This document shows positions 26,817 through 35,212 of a stretch of DNA of 64,000 nt, piece by piece. The notes beneath the pieces are model-generated. The model ran no database searches and was not told the DNA's origin. It saw nothing but the letters and a program-made list of their open reading frames with translations. Each line of letters opens with the position of its first letter. Within the stretch, counting starts at the first letter, position 1. The DNA comes from Curvibacter microcysteis. GTDB lineage: Bacteria > Pseudomonadota > Gammaproteobacteria > Burkholderiales > Burkholderiaceae_C. The translations under genes were made by a program, and so were the position numbers. The DNA is taken from NCBI RefSeq assembly GCF_028649435.1, contig NZ_JAQSIN010000002.1. One strand, written 5' to 3'.

Positions 26817-28820
26817 TTAGACTTGACCTGCGAGCAAACGGGTGCGTTCGGCTTCCACCTTCACCACCTGGGCGGCGGGAATGTAGTAGTCGCGGTGGTA
26901 GTTGAAGGTGTGGATGATGATCGCGGCCATCAGGGCAACAAAGCCCAGACCCGCCAGCAACCACATCTGCCAGATGATGGCAAAGCCCACGACGGCGCTC
27001 AGACCCGCGATGACAAAGCCAGCGGCGGTGTTCTTGGGCATGTGGATGTCCACAAAACCTTGCACCGGGCGCACGAAGCCTTGCTTCTTCATGTCGGTCC
27101 AAGCGTCGTTGTCATACACCTTGGGGGTGAAGGCAAAGTTGTAGTCCGGCGGGGGCGACGAGGTCGACCATTCCAGCGTGCGGCCATCCCACGGGTCGCC
27201 CGTGGTGTCGCGCAGGCTGTCGCGGCGCAGGTAGCTGACCACCAGTTGGATGCCGAAGCAAGCGATGCCCAGTGCGATCAGGGCGGCGCCCAGTGCAGCC
27301 ACTTGGAACCAGATTTGCAGCGACGGGTCTTCGAAGTGGCTCATGCGGCGGGTCACGCCCATCAGGCCCAAGACGTACAGGGGCATGAAGGCCAGGTAGA
27401 AGCCGATGAACCAGAACCAGAACGAGCACTTGCCCCAGAACGGGTCGAGCTTGTAGCCGAAGGCCTTCGGGAACCAGTAGGTGATGCCCGCGATCATGCC
27501 GAACAGCACGCCGCCAATGATCACGTTGTGGAAGTGAGCAATCAGGAACAGGCTGTTGTGCAGCACGAAGTCAGCCGGGGGCACTGCCAGCAGCACGCCG
27601 GTCATGCCGCCGATCACGAAGGTGACCATGAAGCCAATGGTCCACAGCATGGGCAGCTCAAAGCGGATGCGGCCCTTGTACATGGTGAACAGCCAGTTGA
27701 AGATCTTCGCCCCAGTCGGGATGGAGATGATCATGGTGGTGATGCCGAAGAACGAGTTCACACTCGCACCCGAGCCCATGGTGAAGAAGTGGTGCAGCCA
27801 CACCAGATAGGACAGGATCGTGATCACGACCGTGGCGTACACCATGGAGGCGTAGCCGAACAGGCGCTTGCTGCAGAAGGTGGCCACCACCTCGGAGAAG
27901 ATACCGAAGGCCGGCAGCACCAGGATGTAGACCTCAGGGTGACCCCAGATCCAGATCAGGTTCACGTACATCATGGCGTTGCCGCCGAGGTCGTTGCTGA
28001 AGAAGTTGGTGCCGGCGTAGCGGTCCAGCGACAGCAGGGCCAGCACGGCGGTCAGCACCGGGAAGGCGGCCACGATCAGCACGTTGGTGCACAGGGCGGT
28101 CCAGGTGAAGACGGGCATCTTCATCAGGTTCATGCCAGGGGCGCGCATCTTGACGATGGTGGCGATCAGGTTGACCCCCGACAACAAAGTCCCGACCCCC
28201 GCAATCTGCAGCGACCAGATGTAGTAGTCCACCCCCACATCCGGGCTGGCCAAAATGCCAGACAGCGGCGGGTAGGCCAGCCAGCCGGTGCGAGCGAATT
28301 CACCCACGAACAGCGAAGCCATGACCAGACCACCACCGAAGGCGGTCATCCAGAAGCTGAAGTTGTTCAGGAAGGGGAAGGCGACGTCACGGGCGCCGAT
28401 TTGCAGCGGCACCACGTAGTTCATCAGGCCGGTCACCAAGGGCATGGCCACGAAGAAAATCATGATCACGCCGTGGGCGGTGAACACTTGGTCATAGTGG
28501 TGCGGGGGCAGGAAGCCAGCTTGGTCGCCGAAGGCGATGGCTTGCTGGGCGCGCATCATGATGGCGTCGGCAAAGCCGCGCAGCAGCATGATCAGGCCAA
28601 ACACGATGTACATGATGCCGATGCGCTTGTGGTCGATGCTGGTGATCCAGTCGCGCCACAGCGGGCCCCACAGGCGGAAGCGGGTCAGCAGCGCCAGAAC
28701 AGCCGCACCACCCAGGGCCACCATGCAGAAGGTGGCCAGGAGGATGGGCTCGTGGAAGGGGATGGCGTCCCAGGAGAGACGGCCGAAGATGAGCTTCGTC
28801 AGGTCGAGTTGGTCGTGCAT
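26817..28820 (-). CDS. cyoB: Cytochrome bo3 ubiquinol oxidase subunit I
   Basis: A 667-residue catalytic subunit with about 15 helices. It binds the low-spin heme, the high-spin heme and CuB, reduces oxygen and pumps protons. Visible hallmarks are TSIDHKRIGIMYI, RGFADAIMMRAQQA, the HGVIMIFFVAMP helix with a heme ligand His, WGHPEVYILVLPAFG with the His-Tyr crosslink pair, and WLHHFFTMG with CuB histidines. The start at 28820 gives the E. coli-like opening with FHEPILL. Quinol rather than cytochrome c oxidation is inferred from CyoA lacking a CuA site. Confidence 0.96.
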   Translation of the reverse strand: MHDQLDLTKLIFGRLSWDAIPFHEPILLATFCMVALGGAAVLALLTRFRLWGPLWRDWITSIDHKRIGIMYIVFGLIMLLRGFADAIMMRAQQAIAFGDQAGFLPPHHYDQVFTAHGVIMIFFVAMPLVTGLMNYVVPLQIGARDVAFPFLNNFSFWMTAFGGGLVMASLFVGEFARTGWLAYPPLSGILASPDVGVDYYIWSLQIAGVGTLLSGVNLIATIVKMRAPGMNLMKMPVFTWTALCTNVLIVAAFPVLTAVLALLSLDRYAGTNFFSNDLGGNAMMYVNLIWIWGHPEVYILVLPAFGIFSEVVATFCSKRLFGYASMVYATVVITILSYLVWLHHFFTMGSGASVNSFFGITTMIISIPTGAKIFNWLFTMYKGRIRFELPMLWTIGFMVTFVIGGMTGVLLAVPPADFVLHNSLFLIAHFHNVIIGGVLFGMIAGITYWFPKAFGYKLDPFWGKCSFWFWFIGFYLAFMPLYVLGLMGVTRRMSHFEDPSLQIWFQVAALGAALIALGIACFGIQLVVSYLRRDSLRDTTGDPWDGRTLEWSTSSPPPDYNFAFTPKVYDNDAWTDMKKQGFVRPVQGFVDIHMPKNTAAGFVIAGLSAVVGFAIIWQMWLLAGLGFVALMAAIIIHTFNYHRDYYIPAAQVVKVEAERTRLLAGQV

Positions 28821-28914
28821 GGTCAGTCTCGCTGGCAGGGGTGAGCGCCCAGGCACTGGGCCTGGACGTGGGCAGCGCCAAAGGCGTTGCCAGGGGTTGC
28901 AAGGGCGGCGAGGG

Positions 28915-29973
28915 TCATAGTCCGGTCGGTTTGTTCAGCGAGAGACCGGTGCCCTGGGGGTCGGCGGTGGTGCAGGCCAGCGCTTCGACGTAGCGGCGCG
29001 CAGGCAGGCGGTTTTCGGTGGCCGAGGAGGCTTGGCTGGCCACCTTGAAGGTGTTCGGGCCCATGCCGCCGGCCTGGTCGATGGCCATCATTTCGTTCAT
29101 GCACATCTTGCTGCTGTCCACACAGCGGTTCAGGATCGCGTGGTACAGCTCGGCGTCCACCTTGGCGTAGTGGCGCACGGGGTCGCGTTCGCTGGGTTGC
29201 TCCAGGGCCAGGTAGGAGGCGCGGTCCAGGCTTAGTTCGCTGGTCTTGGTCTTGTTGACCCAGCTGTCAAAACCGGCTTGGTCCACACCATGGAAGCGGA
29301 AGCGCATGTGCGAGAAGCCGGCGCCGCTGTAGTTGGCGGAGAAGCCTTCGTACTCACCCGCCTTGTTGATCACGGCGTGCAGTTGGGTTTGCATGCCCGG
29401 CATGGCGTAGATCTGACCGGCCAGCGCGGGGATGTAGAACGAGTTCATCACCGTCGACGCCGTGATCTTGAATTGGATCGGCACATCCACGGGGGCGACC
29501 AGCTCGTTCACCGTGGCCACACCTTGCTCGGGGTAGATGAACAGCCACTTCCAGTCCAAGGCCACCACTTCCACGGTCAGCGGCTTGACGTCCGCCGGGA
29601 TGGGGCGGTTGGCGTCCAGGCGCGACAGCGGGCGGTACGGGTCCAGCGTGTGGGTGCTGATCCAGGTCAGCAAGCCCAGCGCGATGATGATCAGCAGGGG
29701 CGCGCCCCAGATCACCAGCTCCAGTTGGGTGGAGTGGTCCCAGTCCGGCTCGTAGGCCGCTTGGGTGTTGGATTGGCGGTAGCGCCAGGCGAAGAACAAG
29801 GTCAGCGCGATCACCGGAACGATGATCAAAAGCATCAGCAGCGTCGAAACCACGATGAGGTGGCCTTGTTGTGCAGCGATGTCGCCGGACGGGTTCATCA
29901 CCACGGTGCCGCAGCCGGTCAAGGAAGCGGCAGACAGCAACAGCAGTCCGCGAAGAGTCTTGTGAGAGGTCAT
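28915..29973 (-). CDS. cyoA: Cytochrome bo3 ubiquinol oxidase subunit II
   Basis: A 352-residue lipoprotein. The signal peptide ends in the lipobox SLTGC (Cys21), followed by two transmembrane helices and a periplasmic cupredoxin domain. That domain has QFKITASTVMNSFYIPALAGQ but lacks the CxxxC/His set of a CuA centre, as in quinol oxidases. It is first gene of the reverse-strand run cyoABCD-SURF1-regB-regA. The upstream gap with the divergent MFS gene holds inverted repeats and probably the operon promoter. Confidence 0.95.
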   Translation of the reverse strand: MTSHKTLRGLLLLSAASLTGCGTVVMNPSGDIAAQQGHLIVVSTLLMLLIIVPVIALTLFFAWRYRQSNTQAAYEPDWDHSTQLELVIWGAPLLIIIALGLLTWISTHTLDPYRPLSRLDANRPIPADVKPLTVEVVALDWKWLFIYPEQGVATVNELVAPVDVPIQFKITASTVMNSFYIPALAGQIYAMPGMQTQLHAVINKAGEYEGFSANYSGAGFSHMRFRFHGVDQAGFDSWVNKTKTSELSLDRASYLALEQPSERDPVRHYAKVDAELYHAILNRCVDSSKMCMNEMMAIDQAGGMGPNTFKVASQASSATENRLPARRYVEALACTTADPQGTGLSLNKPTGL

Positions 29974-30024
29974 GCCGGGGTAAAGCAGGATGTGCTATGG
30001 GGGGAAAGTGAGGTAATGTAGATT

Positions 30025-30066
30025 CGCCAAGCGGTTTTGGCGATTGGACGTTTTGTCCTATGTCAA
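30025..30066. promoter_or_regulatory. Inverted repeats and -35-like box in the cyoA/MFS gap
   Basis: CGCCAA-6-TTGGCG (30025-30042) and GGAC-5-GTCC (30046-30058) are adjacent inverted repeats. A consensus -35 TTGACA reads on the reverse strand at 30066-30061, though no matching -10 box is clear. These are candidate operator and promoter elements for the quinol oxidase operon. Confidence 0.4.
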
Positions 30067-30070
30067 TCGA

Positions 30071-30135
30071 CCTCTCTCCAGACTGCTGTGGCGGAGACAG
30101 CGCGCCTTCGGGCGCCCATCGCAAGAAATGAGAGG
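30071..30135 (+). promoter_or_regulatory. Possible structured leader masking the MFS ribosome site
   Basis: CCTCTC (30071-30076) is complementary to GAGAGG (30130-30135), the likely ribosome site of the MFS gene. Inside this span are a GCTGT/ACAGC hairpin (30085-30101) and a GCGCC-TTCG-GGCGC hairpin with a stable C(UUCG)G loop (30102-30115). Folding could hide the ribosome site. It matches no RNA family I recognise. Confidence 0.35.
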
Positions 30136-30140
30136 CAAAA

Positions 30141-31484
30141 ATGATGTCCAGCACAGTTCCTAGCGTTGCCGCTCAGGTAGCGTCCCCGGCTTATGCCAAC
30201 AGCAGCACCGCCCCTGGGGGGCACAGCACCCACATCACCCCGGGTGAAATTGCCACCGGCGTGGTGGTGGGGCGGGCGTCGGAGTATTTCGACTTCTTCG
30301 TCTACGCCATCGCCTCGGTCCTGGTGTTCCCGTTTGTGTTCTTCCCCACGGAAGAGCGCCTGGACGGCACGCTGTATTCCTTTGTCATTTTTGCCTTCGC
30401 CTTCATCGCCCGGCCCTTTGGTACGGTGCTGTTCATGGCCATCCAGCGCCGCTTTGGCCGAGAAACCAAGCTGACCATCGCCCTGGTGCTGCTGGGCGCC
30501 AGCACCGCTGGCATGGCTTTCTTACCCACCTATGCCCACCTGGGCTTCACCTCCATCGTCCTGCTGTCGCTGTTTCGCGTGGCGCAGGGCGTGGCGCTCG
30601 GCGGGTCCTGGGACGGGCTGCCCTCGCTGCTGGCACTGAAGGCGCCTGAAGACCGCCGCGGTTGGTACGCCATGCTGGGCCAGTTGGGTGCCCCGCTGGG
30701 TTTTGTGGTGGCTGCTGGCCTGTTTGCCTTCTTGTTGGGCAACCTGGCGTCGGATGACTTCCTGGAATGGGGCTGGCGTTATCCCTTCTACGTGGCCTTC
30801 GCCATCAACGTCGTGGCCTTGTTCGCGCGGCTGCGCCTGGTGTCCACCGACGAGTACTCGCACCTGTTGGAAGAGCGTGAGCTCGAGCCCACCAGCGTGG
30901 TCGAGATGACCCGCTCGCAAGGCCGCAACGTGCTGATTGGCGCTTTGGCCGCGCTGGCCAGCTATGCCTTGTTCCACCTGGTGACGGTGTTCCCCTTGTC
31001 CTGGATCACGCTCTACTCGGAGCGCTCGATCAGCGACTTCCTGGGGGTGCAGATGTGGGGCGCTTGCCTGGCGGCGGTGGGCATCGTGGTGTCGGGCCTG
31101 GTGGCTGACCGCTTTGGTCGCCGCACCACGCTGGGGACCTTGGCGGCCTTGATTGCCGTGTTCAGCGGCTTCGCACCGTCGCTCATGGATGGTGGCGTCT
31201 GGGGCCAGAACGTGTTCATCTTGCTGGGCTTCAGCCTGCTGGGCCTGTCTTATGGCCAGGCTTCTGGGGCGGTGACGGCCAACTTCTCGGCCCGCTACCG
31301 CTACACCGGTGCGGCTTTGACGGCGGATCTGGCCTGGTTGGTCGGTGCGGCCTTTGCCCCGCTGGTGGCTTTGGGCTTGTCGGCGCACTTCGGCCTGGCC
31401 TATGTCAGCGTGTATTTGTTGTCCGGCGCCTTGGGCACCTTGGCGGCCCTGAGCGTGAACCGCGCCCTGGAGGGCCGCGGCTGA
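30141..31484 (+). CDS. MFS transporter, metabolite:H+ symporter-like
   Basis: A 447-residue, 12-helix major facilitator protein. The opening GRASEYFDFFVYAIASVL and the loop motif RRFGRETKLT resemble the MHS branch, whose members import organic acids or zwitterions with protons. The second half has a matching DRFGRRTTLG loop. It is transcribed divergently from cyoA with a 167-bp gap. The substrate cannot be read from sequence. Its neighbour position beside quinol oxidase genes suggests co-regulation rather than a direct role in respiration. Confidence 0.85.
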   Translation: MMSSTVPSVAAQVASPAYANSSTAPGGHSTHITPGEIATGVVVGRASEYFDFFVYAIASVLVFPFVFFPTEERLDGTLYSFVIFAFAFIARPFGTVLFMAIQRRFGRETKLTIALVLLGASTAGMAFLPTYAHLGFTSIVLLSLFRVAQGVALGGSWDGLPSLLALKAPEDRRGWYAMLGQLGAPLGFVVAAGLFAFLLGNLASDDFLEWGWRYPFYVAFAINVVALFARLRLVSTDEYSHLLEERELEPTSVVEMTRSQGRNVLIGALAALASYALFHLVTVFPLSWITLYSERSISDFLGVQMWGACLAAVGIVVSGLVADRFGRRTTLGTLAALIAVFSGFAPSLMDGGVWGQNVFILLGFSLLGLSYGQASGAVTANFSARYRYTGAALTADLAWLVGAAFAPLVALGLSAHFGLAYVSVYLLSGALGTLAALSVNRALEGRG

Positions 31485-31551
31485 ACTGGGCCCACAAACA
31501 CCCGGGCGGGCCCCGCTCTCCAGGGTGCGCGAAACGGGTGTTTTGATCGGG

Positions 31552-31616
31552 CACAATCTGACTCGACCCGGGCTGTTCCGGGCCAGTACCCAACGGGCCG
31601 CATGTCGGCCCGTTTT
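31552..31616 (+). promoter_or_regulatory. CACAAT box and terminator hairpin just before the EamA gene
   Basis: CACAAT (31552-31557) may be a -10 box, but the -35 is poor. Downstream, ACGGGCCG-CATGT-CGGCCCGT (31593-31613) forms a strong stem followed by four T. It ends 12 bases before the ATG at 31628. It could end the MFS transcript or attenuate the EamA gene. Confidence 0.5.
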
Positions 31617-31627
31617 CTTGTTGATTC

Positions 31628-32503
31628 ATGAGACTTACGCATTCCCGAGCGGTCCTGTTGATGGTGGCCGTGACCCTGATGTGGTCCATTGCTGGTGTCG
31701 TGACCCGCCACCTGGAGCACGCCCAGAGCTTTGAGGTGACTTTCTGGCGCAGCCTGTTCAACGCCCTGGCTTTGTTGGCCATCCTGCCGCTGGTGCAGGG
31801 CCGGGCGGTGTTTGCCAACATGCGCCAAGGCGGGCGCGCTTTGTGGGTGTCGGGCTTTTGCTGGAGCGTGATGTTCACGGCCTTCATGGTGGCCATGACG
31901 CTGACCTCGGTGGCCAATGTGCTGGTCACCATGTCCCTGGGGCCTCTGTGCACCGCCTTGATTGCCCGTGTGTTTCTACGCCACCGCATCCTGCCGCGCA
32001 CCTGGCTGGCCATCGCGGCCGCTGGCGTGGGCATTGCCTGGATGTACGGCAGTCAAATGGCTGGTGGTCAATGGCAAGGCACCCTGGTGGCCTTGTGCGT
32101 GCCCCTGGCCGCCTCGGTCAATTGGTCCGTGGTTCAGCGCTCCCATGCACAGGGCCATGACGTTGATTTGGTGCCTGCCGTGTTGGTGGGGGCGCTGATT
32201 TCCGCGCTGACGACCTTGCCGCTGGCCTTTCCGTTTCAGGCCTCGGCATCGGACCTGGGCCTGCTGGCCTTGCTGGGCGTTTTGCAGCTGGCCATTCCCT
32301 GCGTTCTGGCGGTGCGCTGTGCGCGCGTGCTGAAGGCGCCCGAGGTGGCGCTGCTGGCCTTGCTGGAAGTCATTTTTGGCATCCTGCTCGCTTGGGCCGG
32401 GGCCGGAGAGCGGCCCGCGCCTGAGGTGCTGGCCGGCGGGTCGCTGGTCATCGCGGCCCTGGTGTGCAACGAATTATTAGGTTGGAAGGAGCAGACAACA
32501 TGA
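31628..32503 (+). CDS. EamA/DMT family transporter
   Basis: A 291-residue membrane protein with ten predicted helices in two repeated EamA halves (LMVAVTLMWSIAGVVTRHLE in the first; VAGALI-like helices in the second). Members of the drug/metabolite transporter superfamily export amino acids, metabolites or drugs. No clear ribosome site is visible; a terminator-like hairpin lies directly upstream. Its stop overlaps the ATG of the next gene (ATGA), implying coupled translation with a CoA-ester enzyme. Confidence 0.85.
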   Translation: MRLTHSRAVLLMVAVTLMWSIAGVVTRHLEHAQSFEVTFWRSLFNALALLAILPLVQGRAVFANMRQGGRALWVSGFCWSVMFTAFMVAMTLTSVANVLVTMSLGPLCTALIARVFLRHRILPRTWLAIAAAGVGIAWMYGSQMAGGQWQGTLVALCVPLAASVNWSVVQRSHAQGHDVDLVPAVLVGALISALTTLPLAFPFQASASDLGLLALLGVLQLAIPCVLAVRCARVLKAPEVALLALLEVIFGILLAWAGAGERPAPEVLAGGSLVIAALVCNELLGWKEQTT

Positions 32504-33597
32504 GCATTTTCAATGGCGACATCGTGACCGAACTGCGTGGGCAGGTCGGCTTCATCACCCTCAACCGCCCGCGGGCGCTCAATGCCCTGTCTTTGGGCAT
32601 GGTGCGTGATCTGACCGTGGCGCTCAAGGCCTGGGCGGCCGACCCGGCGGTGCTGGGCGTGGCCATCCGGGGCAGCAACAAAGACGGTGTTTTTGGTGCC
32701 TTTTGTGCCGGCGGCGACATCCGCTTTTTGCACCAGGCTGCCACCACGGGTGATGCCGATTTGGAGGCTTTTTTCACCGAGGAATACGCCCTCAACCACC
32801 TGATCCACAGCTATCCCAAGCCTTACATCGCGTTCATGGACGGCATCGTCATGGGCGGCGGCATGGGCATCAGCCAAGGCGGCAGTGTGCGCATCGTCAC
32901 CGAGCGCACCAAGATGGCCATGCCTGAAACCATCATTGGCCTGTTCCCCGATGTGGGCGGCGGCTACTTCCTGAGCCGCTGCCCCGGTCATGTGGGTGAG
33001 TGGTTGGCGCTGACGGGCGACACCATCGGGGCGGGCGACGCCATCGCTTTCGGCTTGGCCGACCACTTCCTGAGTGCCGAGCGCCAGGCCGGCCTGTGGG
33101 ATGCCCTGGGCGCCCAGCAGTGGGCTGATGGCGCAGGCTTCAAGGCCTGGCTGGGCCAGCAGTTCGAGGCGCCCCCCGCGGCGGCCACCACCGCTGACGT
33201 GCGGGCGCAGATCGACCAGTTCTTTGCCCTGGCCGATGCCAAGGCCATCGTGCAGAGCCTCGAGGCGGATCGCCAAGACTGGGCCCGTGCCACGGGCGCC
33301 ACCTTGCGCAAGCGCTCGCCCTTGATGCTGGAAGTGGTGTTGGAGCAAGTGCGCCGCGCCCGCAGCCAAACTTTGGCCGAAGACCTGAAGATGGAGCGTG
33401 ATCTGGTGCACCGCTGCTTCCACCTGCGTCCGGGTCAGAGCGAAACGGTGGAGGGCATCCGCGCCCTGGCCGTCGACAAGGACCACAGCCCGCGCTGGAA
33501 CCCGGCCCGTGTCGAAGACGTGCCCGCCAGCTTGGTGGCTGAGTTCTTCACCAGCCCCTGGCCCGCCGCACAGCACCCGCTGCGCGAGTTGGCTTAA
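32500..33597 (+). CDS. Enoyl-CoA hydratase/isomerase family, 3-hydroxyisobutyryl-CoA hydrolase-like
   Basis: A 365-residue crotonase-fold enzyme with the long C-terminal ECH_2-type region of 3-hydroxyisobutyryl-CoA hydrolases. Seen are the CoA-binding/oxyanion segment GAFCAGGDIRFLHQ, the GIVMGGGMGISQGG loop (about residue 119) and PETIIGLFPDVGGGYFLSR (about 140-158), with the likely catalytic Glu and Asp. Length and C-terminus favour the hydrolase of valine breakdown over a plain hydratase. No other valine pathway genes are in the window. A GGAGCAG site precedes the ATG at 32500. Confidence 0.85.
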   Translation: MSIFNGDIVTELRGQVGFITLNRPRALNALSLGMVRDLTVALKAWAADPAVLGVAIRGSNKDGVFGAFCAGGDIRFLHQAATTGDADLEAFFTEEYALNHLIHSYPKPYIAFMDGIVMGGGMGISQGGSVRIVTERTKMAMPETIIGLFPDVGGGYFLSRCPGHVGEWLALTGDTIGAGDAIAFGLADHFLSAERQAGLWDALGAQQWADGAGFKAWLGQQFEAPPAAATTADVRAQIDQFFALADAKAIVQSLEADRQDWARATGATLRKRSPLMLEVVLEQVRRARSQTLAEDLKMERDLVHRCFHLRPGQSETVEGIRALAVDKDHSPRWNPARVEDVPASLVAEFFTSPWPAAQHPLRELA

Positions 33598-33690
33598 GAC
33601 CCGCGGCCTCGGCCGCTTGGTACCTCACCGGACGCCGCGACCTCAAGCCCCTGCACCGTGCGGGGCGCGGTGGCCGGTGCAAAGGCGCGC

Positions 33691-34578
33691 TCAGTGCTGC
33701 TGGTAGACCAGCGTGGCCAAGCTCAGCAGGGCTTGGCGTGACAAGGGACCTGACAAGGCATAGCCAAAACCCTGGTCGACCCAATAGAACGAGGGCACCG
33801 GGCCCTCCTCGGAAAAGCGGAAGGCGGTCTCCTGCTCGTTGGGCGTTGTCGTGCGCTGGACCGGCTTGTCCTTGGGCGGGGTGGCGCCTGTGTCCACCGC
33901 GCCAAGGTACAAAGTGAGCCGCAGTCCTTGGGGGTTTTGGTACATGAATTGGGCTCTGGCCCCGTTTTCGCCAGGCAGCAGGCGCCCGCCCACCAGGCTG
34001 TAACCCTGGCTCGACAGGTCGGGCAAGGTCAGCGCGCGGCCCAGCCGCTTGGACAGCCATTGGACCAAGTGCTGCTGTTGGCTGGCGTCGACCTCGACCG
34101 GGTGTTTGACCTCTGGGGAATACACCGCATGGGCCACCCCCGCTTGTTGTGAAAACCGTTGCAAACCGGCTTGGGACAGAGCGCTTGGGGCACGGCCCCA
34201 TTGCGCTATCGAGGCTTCGTTGGGGGTGTGGCTGCGTGCCAGCCATCCCGCTGAAAACGTCAACACAAAGCCAGCGGCCAAACCAGCCCAGCGCCACTGG
34301 CTGAGTGCTTGGGTGCGCTGCTGGTTGGCCCGCAACAGGGTGGCGCTCAGGGCGGGGGGAATGGGTTCGTTCAGAACCTCGGCATGCAATTGGCGCAGGG
34401 CTTGGCGCTGGGCTTGCCAGGCTTGCAGTGTGGCCTGGGCCTGCGGGTGCTGAGCCAGCTCGGCCTCAAGGGCGGGCTGTTCTGCCGTCGGCAATTGCCC
34501 ATCCAGCCAGGCATGCAGGCGGTCTTCCAGCGGGCTGGAGGCCGGCTGCTGGTGGGGCGGGGCGTGCGAGGGATCCAT
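33691..34578 (-). CDS. Membrane anti-sigma factor (module 1)
   Basis: A 295-residue single-pass protein. The N-terminal cytoplasmic domain (1-95, LEDRLHAWLDGQLP...) resembles anti-sigma domains. One transmembrane helix (WAGLAAGFVLTFSAGWL) lies at about 105-122. The periplasmic region of about 170 residues ends with a conserved-looking QGFGYALSGPLSRQALLSLA segment. It lies 16 bases after an ECF sigma gene on the same strand, which supports the role. It should hold the sigma factor inactive until an envelope signal arrives. ATG at 34578 chosen; an upstream in-frame ATG would overlap the sigma gene. Confidence 0.82.
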   Translation of the reverse strand: MDPSHAPPHQQPASSPLEDRLHAWLDGQLPTAEQPALEAELAQHPQAQATLQAWQAQRQALRQLHAEVLNEPIPPALSATLLRANQQRTQALSQWRWAGLAAGFVLTFSAGWLARSHTPNEASIAQWGRAPSALSQAGLQRFSQQAGVAHAVYSPEVKHPVEVDASQQQHLVQWLSKRLGRALTLPDLSSQGYSLVGGRLLPGENGARAQFMYQNPQGLRLTLYLGAVDTGATPPKDKPVQRTTTPNEQETAFRFSEEGPVPSFYWVDQGFGYALSGPLSRQALLSLATLVYQQH

Positions 34579-34594
34579 GGCGTGAACGTGAGGC

Positions 34595-35173
34595 TCATTG
34601 AACCTGCCGCAGCAGGGCGACGGGGGGCTTGGCCCGTGCAGGGGCATCGTGGGCCTGGGGACCGGCCGCGCTGTCGTTTGGGCGGGTGGCGGGGGCATCA
34701 AGCAACTCGCGCAGGCGCGCGCGGGCGCGGGACAGGCGCGACATCACCGTGCCGACGGGGACCTGGGTGATCCGCGCCACTTGTTCGTAGCTCAGGTCTT
34801 CCAGGCTGACCAGCAGCAAAACCTCGCGTTGTTCGGCGGGCAGCCGCAGCAGGCAGCGCTGCAAGTCAAGGGCGCAATCCCCGCCAGGCTCGGGGCCTGT
34901 GGCCTCCAGAAAGGCCTGTTGTGCTTCTTGGGCGCCCGTGCTGGCGCTGACCAGCTCGAGTCCGTTTCGGCGCAGCTGGCTCACGCGCAGGTTGTGCATC
35001 AAAGTGAACAACCAGGCGCGCAGGTCGCTGCCCACCGCCCACAAACGCCATTTGGTGCAAGCCCGCTCCAGCGTGTCTTGCACCAGGTCGTCGGCAGCCC
35101 AGCGGTCACCGGTCAAGGTGCGTGCGTAGCGCCTCAACCGGGGAATGTGTTCGCTGAGGGCCTGAGGATCCAT
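34595..35173 (-). CDS. ECF RNA polymerase sigma factor (module 1)
   Basis: A 192-residue ECF sigma factor. Region 2 (about 10-75) has the core-binding and -10-recognition segment AADDLVQDTLERACTKW. Region 4 (about 110-160) has LPAEQREVLLLVSLEDLSYEQVA and GTVMSRLSRARARL, the helix-turn-helix that reads the -35. The C-terminal 35 residues are a Pro/Ala tail. It follows a small lipoprotein gene by 39 bases and precedes the anti-sigma gene. A GGAATA-N16-CGTTTA promoter in front of the lipoprotein gene suggests it drives its own operon. Confidence 0.92.
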   Translation of the reverse strand: MDPQALSEHIPRLRRYARTLTGDRWAADDLVQDTLERACTKWRLWAVGSDLRAWLFTLMHNLRVSQLRRNGLELVSASTGAQEAQQAFLEATGPEPGGDCALDLQRCLLRLPAEQREVLLLVSLEDLSYEQVARITQVPVGTVMSRLSRARARLRELLDAPATRPNDSAAGPQAHDAPARAKPPVALLRQVQ

Positions 35174-35212
35174 GGCGTGTTGGGGTTAACGCATCAGGTC
35201 GGGGCAGGGGGC

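Noticed and set aside
26769..28844. A 691-codon open frame antisense to cyoB
   Set aside because: His/Gln/Glu/Asp-rich shadow of the membrane helices of CyoB.
33603..33616. GCGGCC-TC-GGCCGC after the HIBCH-like gene as terminator
   Set aside because: The loop is only two bases and no T run follows; it is expected by chance in GC-rich sequence.
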